Assembly: GCF_019400985.1 (NCBI RefSeq)
Contig: NZ_WTFF01000028.1
Span: 1-35,627 of the forward strand
DNA from: Streptomyces bambusae
GTDB taxonomy: Bacteria > Actinomycetota > Actinomycetes > Streptomycetales > Streptomycetaceae
Length of the DNA: 35,627 nt
Direction of reading: 5' to 3'
Shown here: piece by piece, positions 21,029-28,314 of the stretch
Position numbering within the stretch: position 1 is the stretch's first letter
How the letters are laid out: each line of letters opens with the position of its first letter
Made by a program: the position numbers and the translations under genes
Notes under the pieces: model-generated
Told to the model about the DNA's origin: nothing
Databases searched by the model: none
The model's input: the letters and a program-made list of their open reading frames with translations, nothing else

Positions 21029-21050
21029 CTTGCGAAATTGATTCGGCAAG
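21029..21050. promoter_or_regulatory. Imperfect 22-bp palindrome before the lasso precursor
   Basis: Arms CTTGC and GCAAG bracket an AT-rich, partly symmetric centre (AAATTGATT), about 50 bases upstream of the precursor start in otherwise GC-rich DNA. The position suits an operator or core promoter. No convincing -35/-10 pair was identified, so this is weak. Confidence 0.3.
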
Positions 21051-21098
21051 CGACGAGTCCGCCGGGATTCGTTTCCCGTCAACCGAAAGGAAACAACC

Positions 21099-21218
21099 AT
21101 GATGAAGAAGACTTACGAGACCCCCGTTTTCGCGGTCGCCGGCTCCTTCCGTGCCGACACCGGAATGGGCCTCCCGATCGGCGGCTGGGACTGGAACCAC
21201 GTCGGTGGCTGGTTCTAA
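21099..21218 (+). CDS. Lasso peptide precursor (39 aa)
   Basis: Short gene with AAAGGA seven bases before a double ATG (21099/21102). The leader matches the actinobacterial lasso recognition pattern YxxPx(L/F)xxxGxFxxxT: Tyr6, Pro9, Phe11, Gly15, Phe17 and Thr21. If Thr21 is the conserved Thr at position -2, cleavage falls after Gly22 and the core is MGLPIGGWDWNHVGGWF (17 residues). The ring would then close from the Met1 amine to the Asp9 side chain, a nine-residue ring. Tail residues W10 to F17 include His12, Trp16 and Phe17 as possible steric plugs. There is no Cys, so it would be a class II (disulfide-free) lasso peptide. A less likely alternative is a core starting at the next Gly with an eight-residue Gly1-Asp8 ring, which would put Thr at -3. 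The gene is followed directly by cyclase, recognition element and peptidase genes. Met at position 1 is unusual; Gly is the norm. Confidence 0.9.
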   Translation: MMKKTYETPVFAVAGSFRADTGMGLPIGGWDWNHVGGWF

Positions 21219-21245
21219 GTCCGGTTCTTTCCGCAGGAGCTGACG

Positions 21246-23069
21246 ATGCCGGACCGCGGCGCACCGTTCTTCTTCGTATTCCCTGACAACGAGGCAGCGT
21301 TCGCCGTGGCCCGGCACCTGCGCGAGGATCTGCCGGGCCTGTCGTCCGTGGCGCACGCCTCCGGACGCGACTGGATCGTCGGCCGGTGGGAACCGGCCGA
21401 CCTGCTCGTGGCACGGGCCGGCCGCACCGCCCTCGCCCTGATGGGCACCTTCCCCCACACCGCGGCCGGCACGCTCACCCGGCGGGCCGGCCTGCTGCGC
21501 GACCCGGCCGAGCTGGACGAGCCGGCCCTCACCCTTCCGGGCCAGTTCCACCTGCTCGCCTCCGTGGACGGCGCGCTGCGCGTCCAAGGCTCCGCCTACG
21601 GAGCCCGGCGCGTCTTCCACACCCGCACCGGCGGCACCCTCGTCGCCGGTGACCGGGCAGCCGCACTCGCCCGGCTGGCGGACCTGGAACCGGACCCGGC
21701 CGCCCTGGCCGTTCACCTCCTGGGCGCGCCCGCCCCGCTCGACCAGCGCCCCCTGTGGTCGGCCGTCACCGCCGTCCCTCCGGGCACGGCCCTGCTGGCC
21801 TCCCCCGACGGCGTCCCGTCCCATCGGCGCTGGCACCGGCCCCCGGAGCCCGGCACACCCATGGACCGCGGCGCCGCAGGCGTCCGGGAGGCACTGCTGG
21901 CCGCGGTGGACGTCCGTACCGCCCCCGGCGGGCTGATCAGCACCGACCTCTCCGGCGGCCTGGACTCCACCGCCGTGTGTTTCCTCGCCGCCCGTGACTC
22001 CCGCGCACGGCTCATCGCGTGCACCTCCACCGGCGACGAGGCCTTCAACGAGGACGGCCGGTGGGCCCGCTGGGCCGCCGAGGACCTGCCCGGTGTCGAG
22101 CACTACATCCTGCCCAACGAGGAACTGCCGACCTTCTACGACGGGTTCGACGACCCGGGCCTGCGCCTCGACGCCCCCAGCCCGCTCGTGGCCTCCCGCC
22201 GCCGCGTCACCGTCCTGACCGCCAAGATGGCCGCCCGGGGCTCCCGGCTGCACCTGACGGGAAACGGCGGGGACAACCTGTTCGTCGGCCTCCCGCACCA
22301 CCTGCACGCACTGGTCGCCCGCCACCCGCTGCTCGCCCTGCGCCGCCTCAGCGGCTTCCGCGCGCTGCTCTCCTGGCCGCTGGCCCCGGTCGTCCGCCAG
22401 CTCGCCGACCGACGCGGATACCGTGCGGCCCTGGCGGCCGTCTCGCTGCGCGACGTACCCGAACCGGTGTCCGGCGGTCCCGCTCTCGGCTGGCTGCGGC
22501 AGCCCTCCGTGGCCTCCTGGCTGACGGAGGACTGTCTGCGCACCGTCGAGCGGGAGCTGGCCGCAGCCGTCCCCACCGCCGAGCCGTACGGGCCCACCCC
22601 CGGGCGCCACACCGAACTGGCGGCCCTCCACCGGCTGGCCCGCGACAACCAGGCCATCGAGGACGCCGGCCGGGCGGCCGGAGTGCCGATGTCCGCCCCC
22701 TACCTGGACGACCAGGTCGTGGACGCGGCCTTCTCCGTCCGCGTCGAGGACCGTGTCGACCCCTGGGCGTACAAGCCGCTGCTGGTGCGCGCGATGGACG
22801 GGCTCGTGCCCCGCCGCTCCCTGTCCCGCGCCACCAAGGGCGACGGCATCCAGGACGTGGCCGCCGGCCTCTACCGCAACCGTGCGGCGCTGACCGGCCT
22901 GTGGGAGGACAGCCTGCTGGGCCGCGCCGGCCTGGTGGACGAGGCCGAGCTGCGCCGCCTGTGCACGGCGGCGTCCTCACCGCAGCTGCGCGACGACCGT
23001 TTCCTGGCCACCCTCGCCACCGAGATGTGGCTGCGTACGACCGCGAACACCCAAGGAGCCCTGGCATGA
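21246..23069 (+). CDS. Lasso peptide cyclase (asparagine synthetase-like)
   Basis: Macrolactam synthetase of 607 residues that adenylates the ring-forming Asp/Glu side chain and lets the core N-terminal amine attack it. It resembles class B asparagine synthetase. The PP-loop LSGGLDSTAV lies near residue 237 and TGNGGDNLF near residue 340. The N-terminal glutaminase-like part lacks the catalytic Cys at position 2 (it begins MPDRGAPFFF), as expected for a lasso cyclase that uses no glutamine ammonia. AGGAGC precedes the ATG by four bases. It lies 27 bases after the precursor and overlaps the next gene by four bases, giving the A-C-B1-B2 order common in actinobacterial lasso clusters. Confidence 0.94.
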   Translation: MPDRGAPFFFVFPDNEAAFAVARHLREDLPGLSSVAHASGRDWIVGRWEPADLLVARAGRTALALMGTFPHTAAGTLTRRAGLLRDPAELDEPALTLPGQFHLLASVDGALRVQGSAYGARRVFHTRTGGTLVAGDRAAALARLADLEPDPAALAVHLLGAPAPLDQRPLWSAVTAVPPGTALLASPDGVPSHRRWHRPPEPGTPMDRGAAGVREALLAAVDVRTAPGGLISTDLSGGLDSTAVCFLAARDSRARLIACTSTGDEAFNEDGRWARWAAEDLPGVEHYILPNEELPTFYDGFDDPGLRLDAPSPLVASRRRVTVLTAKMAARGSRLHLTGNGGDNLFVGLPHHLHALVARHPLLALRRLSGFRALLSWPLAPVVRQLADRRGYRAALAAVSLRDVPEPVSGGPALGWLRQPSVASWLTEDCLRTVERELAAAVPTAEPYGPTPGRHTELAALHRLARDNQAIEDAGRAAGVPMSAPYLDDQVVDAAFSVRVEDRVDPWAYKPLLVRAMDGLVPRRSLSRATKGDGIQDVAAGLYRNRAALTGLWEDSLLGRAGLVDEAELRRLCTAASSPQLRDDRFLATLATEMWLRTTANTQGALA

Positions 23070-23323
23070 AGCTGGTCCACCGCGAGTACCTCAAGCTCGC
23101 CACCACCGAGTACGGCGCCGTGCTGCTCGACACCAAGTCGGGCGCCTACTGGCAGCTCAACCCCACCTCCGCGACGATCGTGGGCGCCCTGCTCGACGGC
23201 GGACGGGCCGAGGACGCCACCCGCCGCCTCACCGAGGAGTACGACGTCGACGCCGAGCGCGCCGCGGCGGACGTCCACGCGGTGCTGGCCGCCATGGCCG
23301 AGGCGGGAGTGGTGGCCGCGTGA
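23066..23323 (+). CDS. Lasso RiPP recognition element (PqqD-like, B1)
   Basis: Protein of 85 residues with the PqqD-like winged-helix pattern of RiPP recognition elements: a beta-rich N-terminus (HREYLKLATTEYGAVLLDTKS), the aromatic-rich GAYWQLNPTSATIV, then helices ending in VHAVLAAMAEAGVV. It binds the precursor leader and presents it to the separate peptidase. It is coupled by four-base overlaps to the cyclase upstream (ATGA) and the peptidase downstream (GTGA). This is the split B1/B2 arrangement typical of Gram-positive lasso clusters. Confidence 0.92.
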   Translation: MKLVHREYLKLATTEYGAVLLDTKSGAYWQLNPTSATIVGALLDGGRAEDATRRLTEEYDVDAERAAADVHAVLAAMAEAGVVAA

Positions 23324-23778
23324 GCGTCACCACCGCCCTGCCGCCGCGGGCCCGCTTTCCGCTGCACCGCCGGCTGGCCGCCCGTACGGCCGTCGGAGCC
23401 GCCCGCCTGCTCACCCGCCTCGCCCCGCACCGGCTGGAGCGGGCTCTGACCCGGATCGCGCGCGGCGCGGTCCCGGCGACCGAGGCGCAGGCGACCGAGG
23501 CCAGGCAACTCGTGCTCGCGTCCAGCCTGCTGATGAACGGGCAGCGCAGCTGTCTGCCCCGGTCCGTGGCCGTGGCGCTGACCTGCCGGCTCGGGGGCAG
23601 CTGGCCCACGTGGTGCGTGGGAACGCTGATGAGCCCGCCGTTCAGCCCCCACGCGTGGGTGGAGGCCGATGGCAGGCTCATCGGTGAGAAGGGCGATCAC
23701 GCCAGGTGGGCGCGGCTGATCTCGGTGGCCGCGCCCCGCCCGGTCACTGGCAGCCGCGCTGCCAGTTCCACCCGATGA
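23320..23778 (+). CDS. Lasso leader peptidase (transglutaminase-like, B2)
   Basis: Cysteine protease of 152 residues that removes the lasso leader. Probable catalytic residues are Cys78 in NGQRSCLPRSVAVAL and His111 in HAWVEADGR, with Asp117 the likely third member. This matches the bacterial transglutaminase-like fold of B2 proteins. It starts with GTG overlapping the B1 stop. The last 35 bases overlap the 3' end of the convergent secreted-protein gene, so the tail after about residue 141 is encoded antisense to that gene and is probably non-conserved. No exporter follows, so export must rely on genes elsewhere or on the ABC pair at 16485-18304. Confidence 0.92.
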   Translation: MSVTTALPPRARFPLHRRLAARTAVGAARLLTRLAPHRLERALTRIARGAVPATEAQATEARQLVLASSLLMNGQRSCLPRSVAVALTCRLGGSWPTWCVGTLMSPPFSPHAWVEADGRLIGEKGDHARWARLISVAAPRPVTGSRAASSTR

Positions 23779-24475
23779 AGCTGTGACGCAGCTGGACGTC
23801 GAAACGGCAGGTCGCCGTGCCGTCCGCATTCAGGTCGACGTACGAGTGGTGCGTGTTGGCGTACCAGCTTCCCGTGACGTCGAAGATTCCCTTGTAGGTG
23901 AAATCGGCGTGCGCCTCGGTGCGTGAGACGTCGCAGTTCTCGGCGCAGTCGGTGTTCTGCGTGGCGGACTTCAGGTTCCACCCCGCGTTCCACGGCTCGC
24001 GGTTCCACTGCTGCGTGGCCTCGGTGGAGGCCGTGGTGATGCGGCTGCCGTCCGTGGTCCACTGCGAGGCCGTGTACAGGCCCGTCATCCGGATGTTGCA
24101 GCAGTCGAACATCTCGTTCCAGCTCTTGAACTGACGCGTGGTCCCGGCGGCCGTCTCCGCCGCGGCCACCCCCGCCGGCGCGGCGGCGGCCTTGGTCTTC
24201 GCCGCCGCGCCGGCGCGTGCCGGTACGAAGGTGACCTCGCCGAGGACGGGCCGGCAGTCCTCGCCGATCGTGACCTGCTGCTGCACGGCCATCCCGGCCG
24301 GCGGCGCGGGCAGCTCGCCGGTCAGACGCACCTCGCCGCAGGACGTGGCGTCGGCCTGCGCGCCCGGCGCGGCGGTGTTCCCGGCAGCGGAGGCGGCGGT
24401 GGCGCTGCCGGCCGTGAACATCAGCGACAGCATCCCGGCGGCGGTGGCGGCGGCGAGCGTGGTTCGGTTGCGCAA
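23744..24475 (-). CDS. Secreted eight-cysteine protein, function unknown
   Basis: Protein of 243 residues with a TTG start at 24475 preceded by GGAAGG nine bases upstream. The in-frame upstream extension is Arg/Pro-rich and lacks a ribosome site, so it is rejected. It has a clear signal peptide (RNRTT, a hydrophobic core, cleavage near GSATA-AS). The mature part has an N-terminal region with two Cys, an Ala-rich linker (AAAKTKAAAAPAGVAAAETAAG) and a C-terminal aromatic-rich domain with six Cys (a CC pair, DCAENC, and ATC/RGC near the end). Eight cysteines could form four disulfides outside the cell. The many Trp, Thr and Asn residues suggest an extracellular beta-rich or binding domain, but no family is recognised. 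It overlaps the lasso peptidase tail by 35 bases. Confidence 0.82.
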   Translation of the reverse strand: MRNRTTLAAATAAGMLSLMFTAGSATAASAAGNTAAPGAQADATSCGEVRLTGELPAPPAGMAVQQQVTIGEDCRPVLGEVTFVPARAGAAAKTKAAAAPAGVAAAETAAGTTRQFKSWNEMFDCCNIRMTGLYTASQWTTDGSRITTASTEATQQWNREPWNAGWNLKSATQNTDCAENCDVSRTEAHADFTYKGIFDVTGSWYANTHHSYVDLNADGTATCRFDVQLRHSFIGWNWQRGCQ

Positions 24476-24555
24476 TTCCCCAAGCCTTCCCTCGTGAGTG
24501 GTCGCAAGGGAGCGTAGGCGGCGATCTTGTCCTGCCGAACGGACCGTCACAACCT

Positions 24556-24571
24556 TGGCAGGAAGGTGACA
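24556..24571 (-). promoter_or_regulatory. Shared palindromic element, copy 2 (secreted Cys-rich protein)
   Basis: Reads TGTCACCTTCCTGCCA on the minus strand, 80 bases upstream of the TTG start. It is related to the sites at 20970, 27088 and 30256 and is the most divergent of the four. It sits inside a larger imperfect inverted repeat (24546-24570) with GTCAC/GTGAC ends. A TACGCT hexamer lies 45 bases closer to the gene. Confidence 0.35.
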
Positions 24572-24623
24572 TTGCCTGGTCGGCCGGTGTGCCGGGGCGC
24601 ACCGCACGGCCCACGAACGACGG

Positions 24624-24672
24624 CGCCGCCCGGTCCGCGCCACCCGTGGGGGCGACGGCGGACCGGGCGGCG
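24624..24672 (-). terminator. Strong hairpin downstream of the MMPL transporter gene
   Basis: Perfect 15-bp arms (CGCCGCCCGGTCCGC at 24624-24638 and its complement at 24658-24672) with a 19-base loop. It lies 43 bases past the MMPL stop on the minus strand, before the secreted-protein promoter region. Probable intrinsic terminator of the actinobacterial type without a U-tract. Confidence 0.7.
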
Positions 24673-24714
24673 TACTCCCGTACGGCCGACGGGGGTGTCG
24701 GATCCGGGGAGCCG

Positions 24715-26907
24715 TCAGACCAGGCTCCGGTCGTCCGTACGGGAGCCGTCCCCGGCCGAGGACCCGGCCGGGCCGGTCCCCGTGGCCGTGCCGGGCGCCC
24801 CGCCCGCCGTGGCCGGCAGGGTCTTCTTGTGCCCGGGCCACCAGGCGCGGTGGCCGAGCAGGCTGGTGAGGGTGGGCACGAGCAGCAGCGCCATGACGAA
24901 GGCGGTGAGCAGGATGCCGAACGCGACGGCGAAGCCCATCTGCTGGAGCATGGAGTTCTTGGCGAGCATCAGCACGCCGAACGTGCCGGCCAGGATGACC
25001 GCGGCGGCGGAGATGGTGGGCGCCGACGCGGTGACGGCCCGGCGGACGGCCTCGCGCGGGGGCCGCCCGGCGCCGATCTCCTCCCGGAGCCGGGCCACCA
25101 TCAGGATGTTGTAGTCCGTGCCGATGGCCACCACGAAGAGGTAGACGACCACGGGCAGGGTGAACAGCAGGCCCTTCTCGCCACTGCCGCCCTGGAACAG
25201 CCAGACCGTCGCGCCGAGGGTGGCGGCGAACCCGAGGGCGACCGACGCCATGAGGTACAGCGGGGCGACCACGCTGCGCAGCAGCAGGCCCAGGATGAGC
25301 ATGATGGCCAGTCCGGCGGCCGGGAAGACCACCGTGTAGTCGCGGGTGACGGCCGTGCTGATGTCGCCGAGCACCGCCGAGGTCCCGCCGACCAGCGCCC
25401 GGGTTCCCTCGGGCGCGGCCCGGTGGGCGGCGTCCCGCAGCGGCCCGGAGACCAGGTCGAGGGCCTTGTCCTCGGTGGGGCGGTACTTCAGGACCACGCT
25501 GTACTGCGCGACGCTGCCGTTCGCTCCGGGCACGGCGGGGGAGACCTCGCCGACGCCCTCGATCTTCAGGGCGGCGCCGAACGCCTCCAGCTGGGCCTGG
25601 TCCAGGGCCGTTCCGTCACGCTTCTCCAGGTAGACCGAGGTCGGGTCGGTCTGCCCGGCGGAGAAGCCGCGCTGGAGGTCCTTCATCGCGGTCACGGACT
25701 CGAGGTCCTGCGGCAGGGAACTGTCCGCGTCGAACGCCGGCTTGAAGCTGAGCGCTCCCACGGCGAGCACGGCGAGCACGCCCGCGGTGACACCGGCGAT
25801 GACGGCCGGACGCTTGGCGGCGGCGGAGCCCACCTTGCCCGCGAGGGCGTTCCTCGGCTCCTTCTTCCACGCCTTCGACGGCCAGAACGCCTTCGCGCCG
25901 AGCAGCGAGAACACCGCCGGCACCAGGGTCAGCCCGGCCAGCAGCGCCACGGCCACCGAGATCGCCAGCGAGGGGCCCATGGCCCGCAGCATGCCCATCG
26001 TGGACAGCAGCAGGGCCAGGAAGGCGACGACGACGGCACCGGCCGCGGAGGCGATGGTCTCGCCCACCAGCGCGACGGCGCTGATCATGGCCTGCTTGGG
26101 GTCCTGGCCGCCGCGCAGCTGCTCGCGGTAGCGGAAGAGCAGGAAGAGGATGTAGTCGGTGCCGACGCCGAAGAGGACCACGATCAGGATCGCCGAGATG
26201 GAGGCGTCCGCCTTCAGCCCGCCGAGCTCGGCCGCGGTCGAGATCAGCCCGGTGGCCACCATGAACGCCAGGCTGATGATGACGACGGGCAGGATCGCGA
26301 TGAGCGGGCTGCGGAAGATGACCAGCAGCAGCACCACGATCAGCAGCAGCGTGGCCGACATGATCATGCCGTCGGTGTCGCCGGAGGCCTCCTTGGCGTC
26401 CACCGCGCTGGCCGCGGCGCCGGTGAGGCCCATGGTCAGGTCCGTGCCGGCGAGCAGGGACCGCGCCTCCTCACGCAGCTTCTTGACGGACTCCCCGAGC
26501 TCCGGGTCGTACGGGTCCTTCACCGTGGCGAGGACCTGGGCGAGGGCGATCTCGCCGTTGGGGGAGACGGCCTCCGGGCTGCTCACCACCGCCTTGACCT
26601 TGGTCAGGCCCTTGCCCTGGAGCCCGGTCGCGACCTTGGCGACGGCCGCCTTGTCGGACTCCGTCAGGGCCTTCTTGTCCGTCCGCTGGAAGACGGCGAC
26701 GGCCGCCGGCTGCTCATGCTGGGGGAATGCGCGTTCCTGTGCCTTCGCCGCCTGGACGGACTCGTAGTGGGAGGGCAGGAATTCGGCCTGGTCGCTGGTG
26801 GGCTTCAGCTGCGGGGCGAGTGCGGCGAGTGCCACCGCCGCTATCAGCCAGGCCGAGATGGTCACCCAGGGCCGGAGGACGGCGAAGCGTCCGATCCGTC
26901 CGAACAT
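24715..26907 (-). CDS. MMPL/RND-family membrane transporter
   Basis: Protein of 730 residues with the MMPL layout: an N-terminal helix (VTISAWLIAAVALAAL), a large extracellular loop (about residues 35-180), a block of membrane helices (LLLIVVLLLVIF; VVIISLAFMVATGL; ILIVVLFGVGTDYILFLLFRYREQ), a second loop (about 390-530) and a second helix block containing VVAIGTDYNILMVARLREE. The duplicated GTDY motif within helix 4 of each half is diagnostic of the family, which exports lipids, siderophores and antibiotics using proton motive force. AAGGAG lies four bases before the ATG. It is divergent from the prenyl synthase operon. The substrate is unknown; it could export a product of this region or handle lipids. 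Confidence 0.94.
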   Translation of the reverse strand: MFGRIGRFAVLRPWVTISAWLIAAVALAALAPQLKPTSDQAEFLPSHYESVQAAKAQERAFPQHEQPAAVAVFQRTDKKALTESDKAAVAKVATGLQGKGLTKVKAVVSSPEAVSPNGEIALAQVLATVKDPYDPELGESVKKLREEARSLLAGTDLTMGLTGAAASAVDAKEASGDTDGMIMSATLLLIVVLLLVIFRSPLIAILPVVIISLAFMVATGLISTAAELGGLKADASISAILIVVLFGVGTDYILFLLFRYREQLRGGQDPKQAMISAVALVGETIASAAGAVVVAFLALLLSTMGMLRAMGPSLAISVAVALLAGLTLVPAVFSLLGAKAFWPSKAWKKEPRNALAGKVGSAAAKRPAVIAGVTAGVLAVLAVGALSFKPAFDADSSLPQDLESVTAMKDLQRGFSAGQTDPTSVYLEKRDGTALDQAQLEAFGAALKIEGVGEVSPAVPGANGSVAQYSVVLKYRPTEDKALDLVSGPLRDAAHRAAPEGTRALVGGTSAVLGDISTAVTRDYTVVFPAAGLAIMLILGLLLRSVVAPLYLMASVALGFAATLGATVWLFQGGSGEKGLLFTLPVVVYLFVVAIGTDYNILMVARLREEIGAGRPPREAVRRAVTASAPTISAAAVILAGTFGVLMLAKNSMLQQMGFAVAFGILLTAFVMALLLVPTLTSLLGHRAWWPGHKKTLPATAGGAPGTATGTGPAGSSAGDGSRTDDRSLV

Positions 26908-26960
26908 GAGACTCCTTCACAACGATTCACGGCAGGGGAATGTCCCGCGGAGCCTAACCA

Positions 26961-26982
26961 CGGGAGGGAAATCTCCCTCCCG
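26961..26982. promoter_or_regulatory. Inverted repeat near the MMPL start
   Basis: Perfect 9-bp arms CGGGAGGGA and TCCCTCCCG around AATC, 54 bases upstream of the MMPL start. As it lies between divergent genes it is more likely an operator or a 5'-leader hairpin than a terminator. Confidence 0.4.
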
Positions 26983-27087
26983 GGGTGTCCGGTTGCTGTC
27001 AATTTCCCCGTACGGGCCGCGGGTTTCCCGGTTGGATGCGGATCCGCCGATTTTCTGCGCAGCTGAAGACGACGTCACCGAGATTCC

Positions 27088-27103
27088 TGGCAGGAAGCTG
27101 CCA
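27088..27103 (+). promoter_or_regulatory. Shared palindromic element, copy 3 (prenyl synthase operon)
   Basis: TGGCAGGAAGCTGCCA, with perfect six-base arms around GAAG, 134 bases upstream of the synthase start. Read on the other strand it is TGGCAGCTTCCTGCCA, matching the copy at 30256 at 14 of 16 positions. This is the most symmetric of the four copies. Confidence 0.45.
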
Positions 27104-27162
27104 AACCGCTGGTCAGAAGTGCGCGTATGCCTTAGTGGCACCTTCATGTCAGCCCTGTTGTA

Positions 27163-27177
27163 AGGGGCCCGGCCCCT
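27163..27177. promoter_or_regulatory. 15-bp palindrome upstream of the prenyl synthase
   Basis: AGGGGCCCGGCCCCT, seven-base arms around a central C, 60 bases upstream of the ATG. It directly follows TTGTAA, which could be part of a -10 region. Possible operator or 5' UTR hairpin; GC-rich palindromes arise easily by chance here. Confidence 0.3.
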
Positions 27178-27237
27178 GATGATGCTGTCGAATGCATATA
27201 CGTGAAATCAATGTTCGCCTTTGTCGCGGAGGGGCCC

Positions 27238-28314
27238 ATGGGCGCTGGACACGAGTACGGGGCAGGGACGGCAGCGCCGTCCGGCCTTCCCGCGGCCCGG
27301 CTGCTCGGCCGACTCGCCCGGGACGAGCCCGAGTTCGAGACCCGGATGCAGGAATCCCTCGAACGGGCCGAGAAATGGCTCCGGGCCGGCGCCCACGGCG
27401 CCCTCGACCCCCGGGTCGGCGCCCTCACCGGCCACCTCGCCGAGGCCGGCGGCAAGCGCCTGCGGCCCCTGCTGGTCCTGCTCGGCGCCGAGTTCGGCGA
27501 CCCCTTGGCCGACGGCGTCACCCAGGCCGCCGTCATCGCCGAACTCGTCCACATCGCCTCGCTCTACCACGACGACGTGATGGACGGCGCCGCCACCCGG
27601 CACGGCGTGCCCAGCGTCCACGCCCGCTTCGGCGAGCGCGCCGCCGTCCTCGGCGGCGACTGGCTGCTGGCCCGCGCCGCCCAGCTCGCCGCCGAACTCG
27701 GCCCCGCCGCCGTCCACCTCAACGCCCAGGCCGCCGGCCGGCTGGTCGCCGGGCAGCTGCGCGAACTGGCCGGGCCCGCCCCCGACGAGGACCGGGTCAC
27801 CCACTACTTCCACGTCGCCGCCGGCAAGACCGCGGCCCTGCTCGCCATGGCCCTGGGCATCGGCGCCGTCCAGGCCGGCGCGCCCGCGCCCGCCGCCGCC
27901 GCGCTCACCGAGTGCGGCGAACAGCTCGGCATCGCCTTCCAGATAGCCGACGACCTCCTCGACCTGACCTCCCCGGCCGAACTCACCGGCAAGGAACGCG
28001 GCAAGGACCTGCTGGCCGGCGTGGCGAGCCTGCCCGTGCTGCTCGCCCGCGAGGGCACCGACCCGGCCGACGCCGAACTGCGCGCCCTCCTCGCCGCCGG
28101 GCCCGTCCCGCCCGCCGCCCTGCCCCGCGCCCTGGAGCTGTTCGAGCGCTCGGCCGCCCTCGCCGAGACCGAGGCCGTGATGCACCGCCGCCTCGACCGC
28201 GCCCGCAGCGCGCTGGCCGGGCTGCCCGACCTGCCGGCCCGCCGCGCCCTGCTCGCCCTCTGCGACTACGTCGCCCTCCGCACCAGCCTCAGCCGCAAGG
28301 AGCCCCAAGGATGA
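27238..28314 (+). CDS. Polyprenyl (trans-isoprenyl) diphosphate synthase
   Basis: Head-to-tail prenyltransferase of 358 residues that condenses IPP with allylic diphosphates. Visible motifs: GGKRLRPLLVLL, the first Asp-rich motif YHDDVMD, GDWLLARA, the GKTAALLA segment and the second motif FQIADDLLD followed by KERGKDLLAG. The pattern and length fit long-chain (IspB/GrcC-like, menaquinone side-chain) or geranylgeranyl-type synthases; chain length cannot be read safely. The ATG at 27238 follows GGAGG by five bases and is preferred over GTG 27202 and ATG 27211. Its last codon overlaps the carboxylase start (ATGA), so the two are coupled. It is first in a three-gene operon. Confidence 0.92.
   Translation: MGAGHEYGAGTAAPSGLPAARLLGRLARDEPEFETRMQESLERAEKWLRAGAHGALDPRVGALTGHLAEAGGKRLRPLLVLLGAEFGDPLADGVTQAAVIAELVHIASLYHDDVMDGAATRHGVPSVHARFGERAAVLGGDWLLARAAQLAAELGPAAVHLNAQAAGRLVAGQLRELAGPAPDEDRVTHYFHVAAGKTAALLAMALGIGAVQAGAPAPAAAALTECGEQLGIAFQIADDLLDLTSPAELTGKERGKDLLAGVASLPVLLAREGTDPADAELRALLAAGPVPPAALPRALELFERSAALAETEAVMHRRLDRARSALAGLPDLPARRALLALCDYVALRTSLSRKEPQG

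Larger units (their letters stand above)
26908..27237. other. Divergent intergenic region, about 330 bases
   Basis: Control region between the MMPL transporter and the prenyl synthase operon, with lower GC than the flanking genes. It contains three symmetric elements: the hairpin/operator at 26961-26982, the shared palindrome at 27088-27103 and a 15-bp palindrome at 27163-27177. Short open frames here have no convincing ribosome site or coding bias, so no gene is called. A GTG at 27202 and an ATG at 27211 are alternative starts of the synthase. Confidence 0.6.

Noticed and set aside
21099..21218. Short precursor as lanthipeptide, thiopeptide or sactipeptide
   Set aside because: It has no Cys and no Ser/Thr in the core, and the next genes are lasso-specific cyclase, recognition element and peptidase.
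24476..24841. Upstream extension of the secreted Cys-rich protein
   Set aside because: The TTG at 24475 has a good ribosome site and begins a clean signal peptide; the extension is Arg/Pro-rich and runs into the MMPL gene and its terminator.
27088..27103. Shared element as an AdpA box (TGGCSNGWWY) or sigma-54 promoter
   Set aside because: Position 5 is A, not G/C, and position 10 is G, so AdpA fits poorly. Sigma-54 is not expected in Streptomyces and the palindromic symmetry argues for a dimeric binder.
26917..27147. 76-codon minus-strand open frame in the divergent region
   Set aside because: No ribosome site, no coding bias, and it overlaps the candidate operators.
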